A stretch of DNA of 64,000 nt from Metellina segmentata (Eukaryota > Arthropoda > Arachnida > Araneae > Tetragnathidae): contig OX375873.1 in the NCBI GenBank assembly GCA_947359465.1, positions 57,073,573-57,137,572 of the forward strand, in the 5' to 3' direction. The notes beneath the pieces are model-generated. The model searched no databases. It saw only the letters and a program-made list of their open reading frames with translations, and was not told the origin of the DNA. Shown here one piece after another: positions 24,402 to 35,345 of this stretch. How positions within the stretch are numbered: position 1 is the stretch's first letter; every line of letters begins with the position of its first letter. Made by a program: the position numbers and the translations under genes.

Positions 24402-24950
24402 TAGGGTGGAGCGAAAAACACGAATTTCGGAAATTGAAAACGCCTATGGTGGGAATAGTTGGGGACTACCATGCTTATTAATAATACAAAATATGAACTT
24501 TTTTTTAATTTCCAATGGCAAGGCTGGGTACAGATTGCAAAGAAAAATACAATACATAATACAACACAGAAATACAATACAGTACAGAATTGACCGAAGT
24601 CATTGTAGCCTTATACAAGGCCAGAAGTGATGGTCACTTGTGAAGGGGCACCCATGGGGTGGACCATACAAAATATGAACTAAATCAAGTAATATCTTCA
24701 GGTGCCAAAATCTCTTTGAAATTTCGAAATTTTGCCAATTTTTTCACAAAAATAATGATAATGCATTTAACAAATTTAATACATCTTATTTAAAGCCATG
24801 GGTGGGTAAAATAAACTTCACTGCGTCCAAAAAAAAAAAAATTACACCGAACATTATCCCGGAAAATAAAAAAATTCTCTTTTTTTTAGCGCGTCTCCAC
24901 ACCTCTAATAGACTCATCATTGCGACCACGCGTTTAGACGGCGCTTCCCC
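24402..24950 (+). repeat. Left terminal inverted repeat of the 3.6 kb transposon
   Basis: Nearly all of the outer 97 bp matches the reverse complement of the right arm with only a few differences. The match then resumes after a retroposon insertion at 24500-24665 and its duplicated target, and continues, more diverged, through TTTAAAGCCATGGGTGGGT and CATTATCCCGGAAA to GCGCTTCCC near 24950. Confidence 0.85.
24484..24681 (-). mobile_element. Small poly(A)-tailed retroposon inserted in the left TIR
   Basis: The insert (24500-24665, 166 bp) is flanked by a 16-bp direct repeat, ATACAAAATATGAACT, at 24484-24499 and 24666-24681. Read on the minus strand it begins GGTCCACCCCATGGGTGCCC and ends in AAATTAAAAAAAA, i.e. 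a poly(A) tail. A long target duplication and an A-tail are the signature of LINE-mediated retroposition. The right arm of the transposon (near 27903) has a single uninterrupted copy of the target, so the empty site can be seen directly. The source RNA is unknown to me; a SINE or a truncated LINE 3' end are both possible. Confidence 0.8.
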
Positions 24951-25102
24951 TTGCAGCTCTTTGCTGTTTTTGAATTATGAAAACAACCCAGAACTCAGCA
25001 CGAGGAGGTGGCTGCATATCAATTTCCACCCACCCACCCTAAAAATTTCAATTTAAGCTACTAGCTTACCCTGAAAAATTAAATTGAAGTTACTGGCAAG
25101 TG

Positions 25103-27248
25103 CTAAGCAAGTCTAGAAGCAATTCTTGACCGAATAAATCCATCTCGTGCCTCTGTACCACATACTGTACTATATGCTTCAGTTACTAATTTAACGCAAC
25201 GTTCTACTGCTTGTGAATGGCATGGAAAGTTAAACATGTTACTATTGGTTGGAACGTCTAGAATCATAGACTTGAGTTGATCATCAGAAAGAGATATTGT
25301 AAGTGGTGGATCTGTAATGGAATCTGATTGCCATTCAATTAGATTTATGTAATCGTCTGCTTTGAAGTTTAACTTGGGAATTTTGGACTCTCGAATATTC
25401 TTTTCAACTTTATTTTTTTTGTCTTAATTTTAAGTTCTTCTAAGGCTTAATGCTCTGACGTGTTATCGATCATCAGCTAACATTGCCAAAATAATATTTT
25501 CTGGATGGTCATAATAAGCATTTCTTTGCAAAGTTATATCTATTACAATTTTTAAATCCTCAGGCAAAAAATCTCGATTTGTTTAAAATATTGTAAAAAT
25601 GAAGACTCCCGTACCGACATGATGACTGACTTTTAATTTTAAACCACACATATGAGTGTACCTTCACAACATACTCTGTTAATATTTACAAGTTATGGAT
25701 TGGATCTTCTGTTGAAACATATAACCTAAAAATTCTATTTGCCGTCGTCAACCATCTGGAATGATTCAATTTTTCTGGATTTTTTTGTGACAAGCTTAAT
25801 GAAATACATTTATTTGATATCCCTGTGCACATTTTGTAAAGGTATCGTTGATCAGTGCTAAGATTCTCTAGGACAACATCTGGCAAAGTTACTTCTATCT
25901 TTTCAAAGTTTGTTAAAGACAATTGTTCACAAGATTCTAACATTTTTCCAATTTCTCCGCTGTATCCATTTGGTCCAGTAGTTTTCCCTTCTAAATGTTT
26001 CAAGAAATGACGTAAAGCTAGCTGGGTAGCTGATTTGTATGTAATAAACAAATAAACCAATCCACAGGCCGTCCTAAAAAGATCTCGATTTGTCGAATGA
26101 CTCCATTTTTTTAAACCTGTATTTACCACTGTACCTTCACAACCAACCACTTTTATCTTAGAAAGATCGATATTTTTCTCCAAAAAAGTTAAAATACATG
26201 TTTTAATATTTTGAGAAGAGCCAGTTGTAGGAGTGACATGTCCCATATATTTTGATCCTAATTCTAGTATTAGAACGATATGTTATACGGTTACCGTCTT
26301 TCTAGCAATCCTTTCTCTTTCTTTAATCATTACTAAAGTTTAATCCTTTCGCTGATCAAAGTATATTCCATATTCTGATACCGAGGTAGTTTCCTCATTT
26401 TTCCTTTTCATGTAGCTGCGGGTCTTTGTCCTTTCTCTTCTAATTTTACTCCGATCAACTATGTTTGAATAACCATCTTTGGAAAATTTTCCCATATCCT
26501 TCAAAGCAGCATTTATTAGAATTGCTGCCGATATATCGGAAACACCAGTTCGGTCACAAGCCTGAGCTACATTTGGAAGTTTAGTTCTCGTTTGTGAAGT
26601 TGAAGGAGAATTATTATCAATTATTGTGTTTATAATGTCATTAGAGTTCTTAAACATATTAAAACTCAAAGTAGCTCCCGTAATAGAGGGCGAGAGTATT
26701 TTGGATTGTTTTCCTTTACAATCTATGAGCTGAACGTTTTGGCTCTCTGCTTCTCTTTCTTTGCGCTGCAATCTTTTCTTCAAGCATTTTGCTGGTTTTA
26801 ATGTCGACATTTCCAACTATCATTTTTCAAAATGTCCTTTGATCTGTTAAAAAAGCTCTTTCATTAATAGGTACTTTCATTTTGAAAATACAACTTAGAA
26901 AGTTCTTACAGTTACATATTCTAATATAATATAGATTTTTTCTGCTGATTCCCTGAAGGACACAACCCTTTTCGAGAAATCTAGTTTGCCAGTATTTTTT
27001 AATAGTTTCTTAATATTTCTATATGTTTTATGGTATTTTTGCAGCATATATATTATTTGTTGGTTTGTTACAGTTGTAATTGAACTTTTCCCCCATAATC
27101 CTGTAAGCTCTTTAATTAAAATTGAACATACATCGGTAATCATATACCGCATACTAGTATCTCCTTCATAATCTTTCTGTATGTAAAAATAATACTTCAT
27201 AACATCTGCATATGTTGGAAGCATGTTAGGCTTCATTATTTCAGCCAT
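25103..27248 (-). pseudogene. Degenerate transposon-encoded protein (putative transposase)
   Basis: The frame starts at an ATG at 27246-27248 (MAEIMKPNMLPTYADVMKYY) and can be followed, with shifts, to a stop at 25103-25105. Recognisable segments in order are ICNCKNFLSCIFKMKVPINE (Cys-rich), AFLTDQRTF, CDRTGVSDISAAILINAALK, DRSKIRRERTKTR, GHVTPTTGSS, VVGCEGTVVNTG, HLEGKTTGPNGYSGEIGKML, LNHSRWLTTANRIFRLYVS, LQRNAYYDHPENIILAML, and near the end CHSQAVERCVKLVTEAYS. I recall this family as a protein found many times in insect genomes without a settled function. Its place inside a TIR element with 8-bp duplications argues that it is the element's transposase. Lesions include a frameshift near 26925, an in-frame TGA near 26844, a frameshift near 26790, stops at 26340-26342 and 26283-26285, a stop just before 25686, a shift near 25560 and a stop at 25463-25465. 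Whether any catalytic DDE triad is preserved cannot be judged by eye. Confidence 0.75.
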
Positions 27249-27614
27249 TCAGCCATTCCAAACAAGGGATATACGTCTACTGCTCGTGTCCTAGACATTT
27301 CGACATTCACAGAACCGTGTATATTTAACAAACAAAACAAACAAAGCCCAAACAAACTTGAACTTAAAACATTAAAATTCTATGTAAAAAAAATATCTAA
27401 AATAAGTAGTAAAATACGCACCAACATACGAAAGCGAATCAATTTGAACAAAGGACTTAGTTTTTCTCGATAGGCCAAATTCGTAGGGCATTCGCAGGAG
27501 CATGCATATACTAGATATTTACAAAAAAATTGAGCGGGTATTTAAAGAAACTCAGACACCTCCACTCCATGTGGTGAAATACGAGTTATATATCCCTTAT
27601 AAACAAGAGAAGAA

Positions 27615-28000
27615 AGGGAAGCGCACGTGCACCCTAGTAGCGAGGAACGCAATTATAAGTCTATTGAGAGGAGTGGAGATGTGCGTGATATAACGCTCTA
27701 AAAAAAGGAGAAATTTTTAAATTTCCGGGATAATGTTAAGTGTAACACTTTTTTTACAAGCAGGGAAGTTCATTTCACCCACCCATGGCTTTAAATAAGA
27801 TGCATTAATTTTTTTAAATGATTTATTATTGTTTTTGTGAAGAAATTGGCAAAATTTCGAAATTTCAAAGTGATTTTGGCACTTGAAGATATTAATTGAT
27901 TTAGCTCATATTTTGTATTATTAATAAGCATGGTAGTCCCCAACTATTCCCACCATAGGCGTTTTCAGTTTCCTAAATTCGTGTTTATCGCTCCACCCTA
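27615..28000 (-). repeat. Right terminal inverted repeat of the 3.6 kb transposon
   Basis: Reverse complement of the left arm without the retroposon. It carries the intact pre-insertion target near 27903-27918. The two arms have diverged more towards their inner ends than at their outer ends. Confidence 0.85.
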
Positions 28001-28008
28001 ATACACAG
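28001..28008 (+). repeat. Right 8-bp target-site duplication of the 3.6 kb transposon
   Basis: Exact ATACACAG, matching 24394-24401. Confidence 0.88.
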
Positions 28009-30109
28009 TTATTATGTAAAGCAAAATCTAGAAACTCTGCGTTTAAAAAATAGCATAATGTATTGAAATATTTTATAAAACAGAATGAAGTAAATTTGGG
28101 ACCAATGGCCAATCCTAACTTATTTAAAGGAAGTATTTGAAGTGCTGAAAAAAAAGGTCTATGACTCTTGAAAAATTTGTAAACGGTTGACATTGACCTT
28201 TCTGAAAAAAGTACAACTCTGAATGTATTAACACGGGGACTTCTTGTATAAGCTTTTATTGATTTGAAGTGATTGGTGGACCTGAATAAAAAAATCATCA
28301 GCTAATTGTGATTCTAATAAGTAAATGTTGTCTTCATAATGTTTGAAAATACAGTAGTTTTCAAAATAAATTTTATTTAGAGAGCTTTTTAATCTTAAAA
28401 TAGTTTACATCCAAACTGCCAATTTTCCACTACACATTTTAATATCATTGAGTAAAAACTTTTGTTGTAAGTTTAATATCTTAGAAATTATTCAAAATTA
28501 TTACCAAAGTCAATTGTAACATATATCTAGAAATAAATTTAGTACAAAAATTCAACTGATTGTTCTTCATTTTATAATGCTATCGAAATTTTAAAAAATT
28601 GATACGGTACACATCACTTTTCAGGCCGAATACACGAATTTACAGTTTGGATGTTTTCAACTAGATGCATTTTTAGACTAGAGTTAGCTGTTTAATAGTT
28701 AGAGTATAGTTAGCTGTTTAATAGTTAGACAACAGTTAGCAGTATGTTTCTTGCAATGCTAAATATCTGTATTCCGCGTATGTATACGGTATTCCTTATC
28801 TGTATTCCTGAATATCACATATTACTTTTTCTCTACATAACGATTACGATATTCGTTGTGCCGACGATAAGAATTTGTCAGTTTAAAATGAAATGCTTTC
28901 AGCTGTGGAAAACCTAAAAGGTAGAAAAATCTTTTGATGTCCTTAAGAAGTAGAAATCGAATTCATTTCTAATTGTAAAAATGTTCTACCGAAATACTGA
29001 GGAACAAAAAACTTATAGTTGCATTTTTATAATTTATTCCATCATTAATGTATTCATATGCAAATTAAAGAACAGAAAAAGAAAATATATACACACCTCG
29101 AAGGACGCTTATAAGTTATATTTATTAAGCTAAAAAGTAGTTGATAAATCAAAGAAAATGATAGTAAATACAAGAAAAGAATAAAAGACAAAGAATTCTT
29201 TTTTGCATATTGAAAGATGAATTTGATTAAACACTTAAAATGTTAGTAGTAATTCACAACTGACTTAAAACAATGAAATATTAACCAAGTAGAACAACAA
29301 ACATAATGTTTTTATGGGGAAATTTCTTAAACACTCTCTTTTTTATACTGAGATTCACTTTCTTTACTCCCACTAACGGCAATAAAATTTATTAACGGAA
29401 TATTCAAATAAAATTCTTAAACATTACGTTATTTTGTACTGAAATTAAGTTTACTCAAGTGTTGTATATAATCAGATATAAAGAAAAATAATAGAATCGC
29501 ACATTTTTATAAATGAGCAGAAGAAATATAACCTGCCTTATGAATCTTATGATTAATCTGTAAAGGTGGAAATTGCAGTAGATAGTTTATTAGAAAAATG
29601 TATCTCAGTTCATGGATGCAACGTAACTGACATTTGCTTCTGAATTATTGATATCAGTACAAACCGTCCTGGGATGTTATTATGGTGGCAAACACGAATC
29701 TCATACCCCAATGTACCCAAATAGGCGAGAAGATTATTTATTTCAGAAAGATAGGAACCAAGACTCCGAACCTCTAAGGGACATCCTCTTCTGTCAAGGT
29801 TGAGCGGTTGATGTACAAAATTATATCTTGCTTTCCTATCTTCTGACAGGATACATTGGGGGAAGGGGGGACACAGATACATTTGGACTTAGAATGAATT
29901 TTACGAGCATATACATCGTTGATGCATGAATATATTTTTCAGGTTTTCTGATCAAAATCAGTTGGTTAAATATAAGTGTGTATAGTACCCGATTTGATTG
30001 TAGGCTAATATGAAGAGGCCACGTTTACTTTCTGGAGAACTCTGAGCCTATATGTGTTTGTTTCAATTGCTGAACATTTATTTTGGGATAGCGTGATCTC
30101 CTGTATGGT

Positions 30110-30292
30110 GAGGTAGTTGGAGTTTATGATACAAAGGCCATATTTGGCCATGGTGAAACAGACACAAGACAGACAATATCAAGTAATGGACATGCACTCG
30201 TGTGGAACGTTTTACTGCCACAAAAGACAGAAATACATACTGGAAGAAATCGAACCTGGGAAACTGGAACTCTTCATAAGAAGAGATGGAAC
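30110..30292 (-). repeat. tRNA-derived SINE, copy 2 (body and B box)
   Basis: On the minus strand it contains GGTTCGATTTC, an almost perfect B box. After that come TATTTCTGTCTTTTGTGGCA, GAGTGCATGTCCATTACTTG, and a tail resembling the GGCCAAATATGGCCTTTGTA segment of copy 4. The tRNA-like head upstream of the B box is poorly preserved. The plus-strand open frame at 30117-30305 is an antisense shadow of this repeat. Confidence 0.55.
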
Positions 30293-31089
30293 CCCAAATT
30301 TTTGAAATTATTAATTTCTATTCGATTTTTGGATTTAAACAGTCTATTTTTTGCGCACTTTTAAAATATACTAAATTTTATTTTCAACTTCCATTAGAAA
30401 TTTAAATATATAAATGAACTAATAAGTTAAACTCAATTAAATCAACTCAGATTTTGAAGTTTAAAACCATTACCAACCTCGAGGTAACTTTTTTAGGAAT
30501 TGTTTTGATGTGGTACACATACCGTTCCCAACCTGTTTCACACGAGCCTCATTCATTATAATGAAGTGACCGCTTTACTACAGCATGGTAATTAGCAGTT
30601 TATAAATTTTTAAAAACAAAGACAAGGATTATGTGACTTTCTAAAGCTATTTGTATGCATCTTTTAAAAAGTATTTAGGTACATGATTCAATCATCACTT
30701 CAGTATATAAGTAACTGTCTATGCCTATCTACGAAAAGTCTAACGGATATTACCAATGTATTCTAGGAAATGTTGCATAGAATGTGGGTAATCAACATGG
30801 TCGGTGTTGTATCTGACCTTCTACAAGATTTGTGTCTGACCACTACAGCATGGGAAAAAATAATGTAAACGACATCAAAGTCCAAACCCAAATCATCATA
30901 AACTATGAGAGAGATAGTGAAATCTCCAGGAAAGGCAATAATGTTCTCTTGATATTTGTGTAATTCCACATTAAGAATTTCGAAAGAAAGAATACTAAAG
31001 AGGTGTTCTGTCATCGAAGTTCCATTACAGCCCGTTGTATTACTCCAGTGTGACTTTAATTAAAATACCAACTTACCATCCAATCTCCA

Positions 31090-31345
31090 AAGATCTTAGT
31101 GTAAAAAAATTATGGTGCATGTTAAATCTGTCGTTGCGTCAAATGTCCTCACGTTGGCGTAGTGTGGTAGTTTGTAAAGTGGGGTGCCAGCTCAGGTGGG
31201 ACCTCGTCATATGAGCATGGTTAAAATTTGTGGTGGTGTCCTCGTATATTTCCCTTGGGGATTGATCTGGGATACCCACCAATAGACCGTTATGCTGCTC
31301 CAGTGCGTAATTGATTAAAATACCTACCTTCCTCCCATCCAAGTT
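31090..31345 (-). repeat. Interspersed repeat family R, copy 4
   Basis: Minus-strand copy with GAAGGTAGGTATTTTAATCA, CTGGAGCAGCATAACGG, CCAGATCAATCCCCAAGG, ATACGAGGACACCACC, AATTTTAACCATGC, CACCTGAGCTGGCACCCCAC and CGCCAACGTGAGGACATTTG. This is one of the better preserved copies and shows the full length of roughly 250 bp. The small minus-strand frame at 31139-31357 lies inside it. Confidence 0.65.
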
Positions 31346-33796
31346 TATGGTTTTCAATTATTCATACAATCCAAAAAATAGTCCGTAATACAATCTGACT
31401 TGTAATAGTAGACTCTGGTAGAAAAGTAAAAGGCCTTTGGCTAGTTAACTTCTAGAACGGTGGTTTGCTCACTAGTAAGGTCTGCCATATCTGGATTCAT
31501 GTATGGCAATCGCCATGGATAATTTATAGTTTTTCTACTCAGAAATCATTGCTATCACTTCAATAAGATACGCAATCATGGAAATGCATTGTTTAAGTTT
31601 AAACACGTCCCAAATTGTAACACTCGTACAAAACAACGTGACTTAAATTCTAACTCTCCATAGCCGCAATATACATCACACACCCATGTTTACATCGTTC
31701 CAAAATCATTCTACCCTTATCACAGCACATGTGAAGATAATTAATTTTTCAACCTCTTCGGATTAAATGTAAAAATAGAAACAATTAATAGATTAAATAA
31801 ATTGTGTTACACGTATCGTCACTCTCAAAGTGCCAAAGGTCGTATGTCTTAAGTCTGCATTTGTCAGGTAAGCAAAAGTACTAATCGTTTTCCTCATGAT
31901 TTGATTCTATTATTATTATATACATTTGGTTATAACGTTTATTGGATCAGCTGATGACATAAGAGGTTTTGCCACTGGGTGGAAATAACAAAATGCCACA
32001 TATAGCAATAGTAAAAGAAAAAATACAATTTTCGAACTTTTCCACTTTGAGTGACGATATTTATTGAAAGCGAAATCTGTATTTTGTATTTCAAATGTGG
32101 TTATTTGTATTGAAGGTATTTGAAAGGTTACTTTTTTATGCATGCCGAAAATACTTGACATCATTTGTTTCTTTCACTTCTTGGGAGAGTACTTATGAAA
32201 ACAGAACACGATATATTCCACTTAGTCTAAAACGGTGGAGATTCTCTCACGCTATTAAAAATATGTAAATATAAAAAGCGGAATAGGGAAAATAATCGTA
32301 GTCTGACGAAAAGAAAGAATGAAAGATTTTTTCCGAGAGACAATCTTCTCCACATGTTAAGAAAACAATACCTTGAACTCATCCGCAGGGGCCATAGAAA
32401 TAATGAGAATCCAAGATCTATTGAGTCTTTAATAGGTTTGGTAACGATGGAGTATTCATCCAGAATATTGCATTTACTTTGATCGATGTTTTGAGGGAAA
32501 TGGTTCTTCCATCCACAGATGGTATACTAATGAAAAGAATAGTGTGTAACAAGATGTTTCAATATCCCCTTTTTTAAAATACTCTGAAGGGAAACGTAAT
32601 GCATACGATCGACGAAATAGAAACTTTGATTGTATAAGGTAGATATTATTTTTCTTACATGTGGAATTCTTTCAATTCATCAGATCGATCATTAATTTAT
32701 AATGTAGCTACAAATTGTGTATTTCGGCACTCTTTAGAACTTTGCATTATACATCTAGGACCGCATATCATCTGGGAAATTTCAATAAATATTTAAAATA
32801 TGGAGTCAATATCTGGTGTTGCTATTGAATGACCTGATAGTACAAATTTTTATCCATGTGTATTTACATAAATTGTTTAATCCCAATAAAACTTTTGAAT
32901 TTTTTCTAAAACCAATACGTGAATATAGGGGAGTGGTTCAATTATTTTTTTCATCCGTTGTACTTAAATGAGATATTTAGTGTAGCAAAATGTGTTCTTG
33001 TTTATGAAAGATATATTATTGTGTATATTAATTGTAATGATACAATTATTTTTAATAATGGTTTAAGACTCGATATCTGTTTTTATGCTTATATTACAAC
33101 ACAGCCAAAAGTAACCAATAAAAAACGAGAAACTTCCATTTGAATTTTTTACATTCTCCAGTAATGTTTTGAGTTTCGTTTGCTTTTGTCATCTATTGAT
33201 TTTAAGCGAGTTTAGGGGATAAGTAAGCTTTTGCTTAGTAAGTACCGGATTGCATTTATCCGGAAACATGTATTTTATCACGAGATGGTAGAAAAATGGC
33301 TCTACATTCTATTTCTTATCCAAAAATTTCTCTGAAGTGGACTAAGCGACTTTTAAGCACAACGCGCCATCGGAAACCGATGCAATGCTTCAGGGCTTTG
33401 TGACAAAGCAAGAATGAACAACATATTTTGCGGGGTTTTAAACGGTTTCTGTTTTTTTACGAACCACTAAATAATTCGTTTTCAATTCCTTTCAGTTCCC
33501 TTTCTTACAACTTATATACATTAGTCCGATATTAGGTTTTTACAAGGAACTAAGGGGAGGGAGTTGTATTTTTAGTATATGTACTAAATTTAATAAAAAT
33601 AAAAAATATAGCGGTTACGTTATTTTACTGTTAATCTTAGCTTGCTATGGAGTTATTAGATAAATATGAGACTTTTAATGAAAATTAAAAATAGTTATGT
33701 TGTTTTTAAGTGGATGGAATGAATAATTTTGAAAAATCAATGTTGAGTTGACACCTTTATTTGGTAGTCCATAATTTCCTCCCCATTCACTAATAC

Positions 33797-33801
<5 letters not shown>

Positions 33802-33879
<78 letters not shown>
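33802..33879. repeat. (TA)39 microsatellite
   Basis: An uninterrupted run of 78 bases of alternating A and T. The open frame covering it (33675-33983, minus) encodes a poly(Tyr-Ile) stretch that only reflects the repeat. Confidence 0.97.
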
Positions 33880-33881
<2 letters not shown>

Positions 33882-35066
33882 ACTGTGCATAATTGATAAC
33901 TTTAAAAGCTGATATTTTGATGTGTTATTAATTATAATTAGAGCAGATATATGCAATGGAAATTCTTTAAAACATATTATCATACAAAAAACACAATTTG
34001 TTTCATCAGGAATAATTTATGCAATGATAAAAATTTAATGTATTACATAATATATAACTTCTAAATGCAACATAGGTATAATTAGTAATACATTTAATTT
34101 TATCTACATACACATTTCTCTCATGTGAAGAGAAAAAAGAGTTTTCAGGAACGACTAGATCCCGCATCGTTTTACTTGATATGGTTCACAAGGAAACCAG
34201 TGAAGAGTTAGCTATCTTCGGAATTTTATGCTTCTGAAAATAAGATGTGAAGAACGAAGACCAGGAATTTCTTTCCAGAATAATTCTTCCTTTAGCATTT
34301 CGGAATATAATAAATTTCCTGCCACTTGTGATACATAAACACTACCATGCCCTGTCACTTTACCGTGGAATCGTAACGCAAGAAAACAAAAATATTTCAT
34401 TAACCCTGAATTCTGATTAATTAAAATAAACTCCATTTATGTAAAGCACTTAAATTTTAAAAAATTAGTCTCTTAGTTCTTTTTGTCAAGTTACATTTGT
34501 TTCTTGTAAGACAAACGCTATTCTACTTTTTGAACGAATTTTTAAATAGTGGTTAATTTTTAAAAGTTAAGATATAAACCATGGCCAAATTATCTTGCGA
34601 AATAATAAAGCTAGTATATCGTTATGCATGTGATAGAGTACTTGTCTTACTTCGTGTCTCAGAAATCTGACTGAAAATCAATAATTCTTAAAGTACTCAA
34701 TTCAGATGAGATAAGAAAGTATTTTTTAATTGTTTCCAGACACATGAGGTGAAGGAATAAAAGAAGCAAGCAAATAAGACAAGAATAAAATGTATCCGTC
34801 TGTTTATTATGTAAATAGAACTAGAATAATGTCGATATGAATGAAACTACATTAGCAGTCTGCGAGTTGTAGGATGCACAGGTTTGATTCCTCCATGTAA
34901 GCATTTCTCTCTTCAGTATCAGTAACATTTTTACTGTGTTCGTATTACTTAACACGAACACCGACATAATTAAAAAGATTTCAGGTAGAAGGAAATCCAA
35001 AATTTTATTTATTTACACTACGTTGAACTATGAAGCAGCTGGTACATTATAGTTAAGAAATTTTTT
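33880..35066. other. Intergenic sequence
   Basis: AT-rich with no gene seen. Contains a SINE fragment at 34852-34955. The small minus-strand frame at 34212-34436 has no recognisable motif. Confidence 0.4.
34852..34955 (+). repeat. tRNA-derived SINE, copy 5 (fragment)
   Basis: Shows ACATTAGCAGTCTGCGAGTT, GGTTTGATTCC (B-box-like), GTAAGCATTTCTCTCTTCAG and TATCAGTAACATTTTTACTG in the same order as copies 1 and 3. The A-box region and tail are missing or decayed. Confidence 0.5.
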
Positions 35067-35345
35067 ATTAATTATAAGTTTTACTTATAAGTATATTTAT
35101 ATTAATTATAAGTTTTACTTATAAGTATATTTATATTAATTATAAGTTTTACTTATAAGTATATTTATATTAATTATAAGTTTTACTTATAAGTATATTT
35201 ATATTATTTATAAATTTTACTTATAAGTATATTTATATTAATTATAAGTATTATTTATATTAATTATAAGTTTTACTTTTAGTATTATGTATATTATTTA
35301 TAAGTTTTACTTATACGTATTATTTATATTGATTATAAGTTTTAT
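35067..35345 (+). repeat. 34-bp AT-rich minisatellite
   Basis: The unit is ATTAATTATAAGTTTTACTT followed by ATAAGTATATTTAT. The first four units (35067-35202) are essentially identical, the fifth has a few substitutions, and later units are shortened to about 22 bp or altered. Each unit contains a short palindrome around ACTTATAAGT. About eight full or partial units are present. Confidence 0.93.

Larger units (their letters stand above)
24402..28000 (-). mobile_element. Complete but inactive 3.6 kb DNA transposon, hAT-like ends
   Basis: The ends are inverted: TAGGGTGGAGCGAAAAACAC at 24402 and, read from 28000 inward, TAGGGTGGAGCGATAAACAC. They are flanked by perfect 8-bp duplications (ATACACAG). 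The terminal inverted repeats are long: 24402-24950 on the left, which includes a later insertion, against 27615-28000 on the right, about 370-385 bp of homologous sequence each. An 8-bp duplication and a TAGGG terminus fit the hAT superfamily, although hAT inverted repeats are usually much shorter. The coding region lies on the minus strand (25103-27248) and is broken by stops and frameshifts. The element is therefore dead but structurally whole. Confidence 0.88.
28009..33801. other. Intergenic AT-rich sequence with scattered repeats
   Basis: No host gene was recognised. Within it are a short tandem repeat of GTTAGCTGTTTAATAGTTAG near 28683-28740, a SINE (30110-30292) and a copy of repeat family R (31090-31345). 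The minus-strand open frame at 29610-29882 (90 codons) has balanced amino-acid composition but no motif I can name. It could be a decayed exon or a repeat, and I leave it uncalled. The remaining short frames look like chance. Confidence 0.4.

Noticed and set aside
27921..28298. 125-codon minus-strand frame spanning the right end of the 3.6 kb transposon
   Set aside because: It crosses the transposon boundary and target duplication, so it joins unrelated sequences. It is a chance frame.
29610..29882. 90-codon minus-strand frame with balanced composition (SEDRKARYNFVHQPLNLD...)
   Set aside because: I could not place it in any family, and there are no splice signals or neighbouring exons that I trust. 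It may be a decayed exon or repeat, so it was left uncalled.
33675..33983. 102-codon minus-strand frame
   Set aside because: The middle is a Tyr-Ile run that is simply the (TA)n microsatellite; the rest is AT-rich filler.
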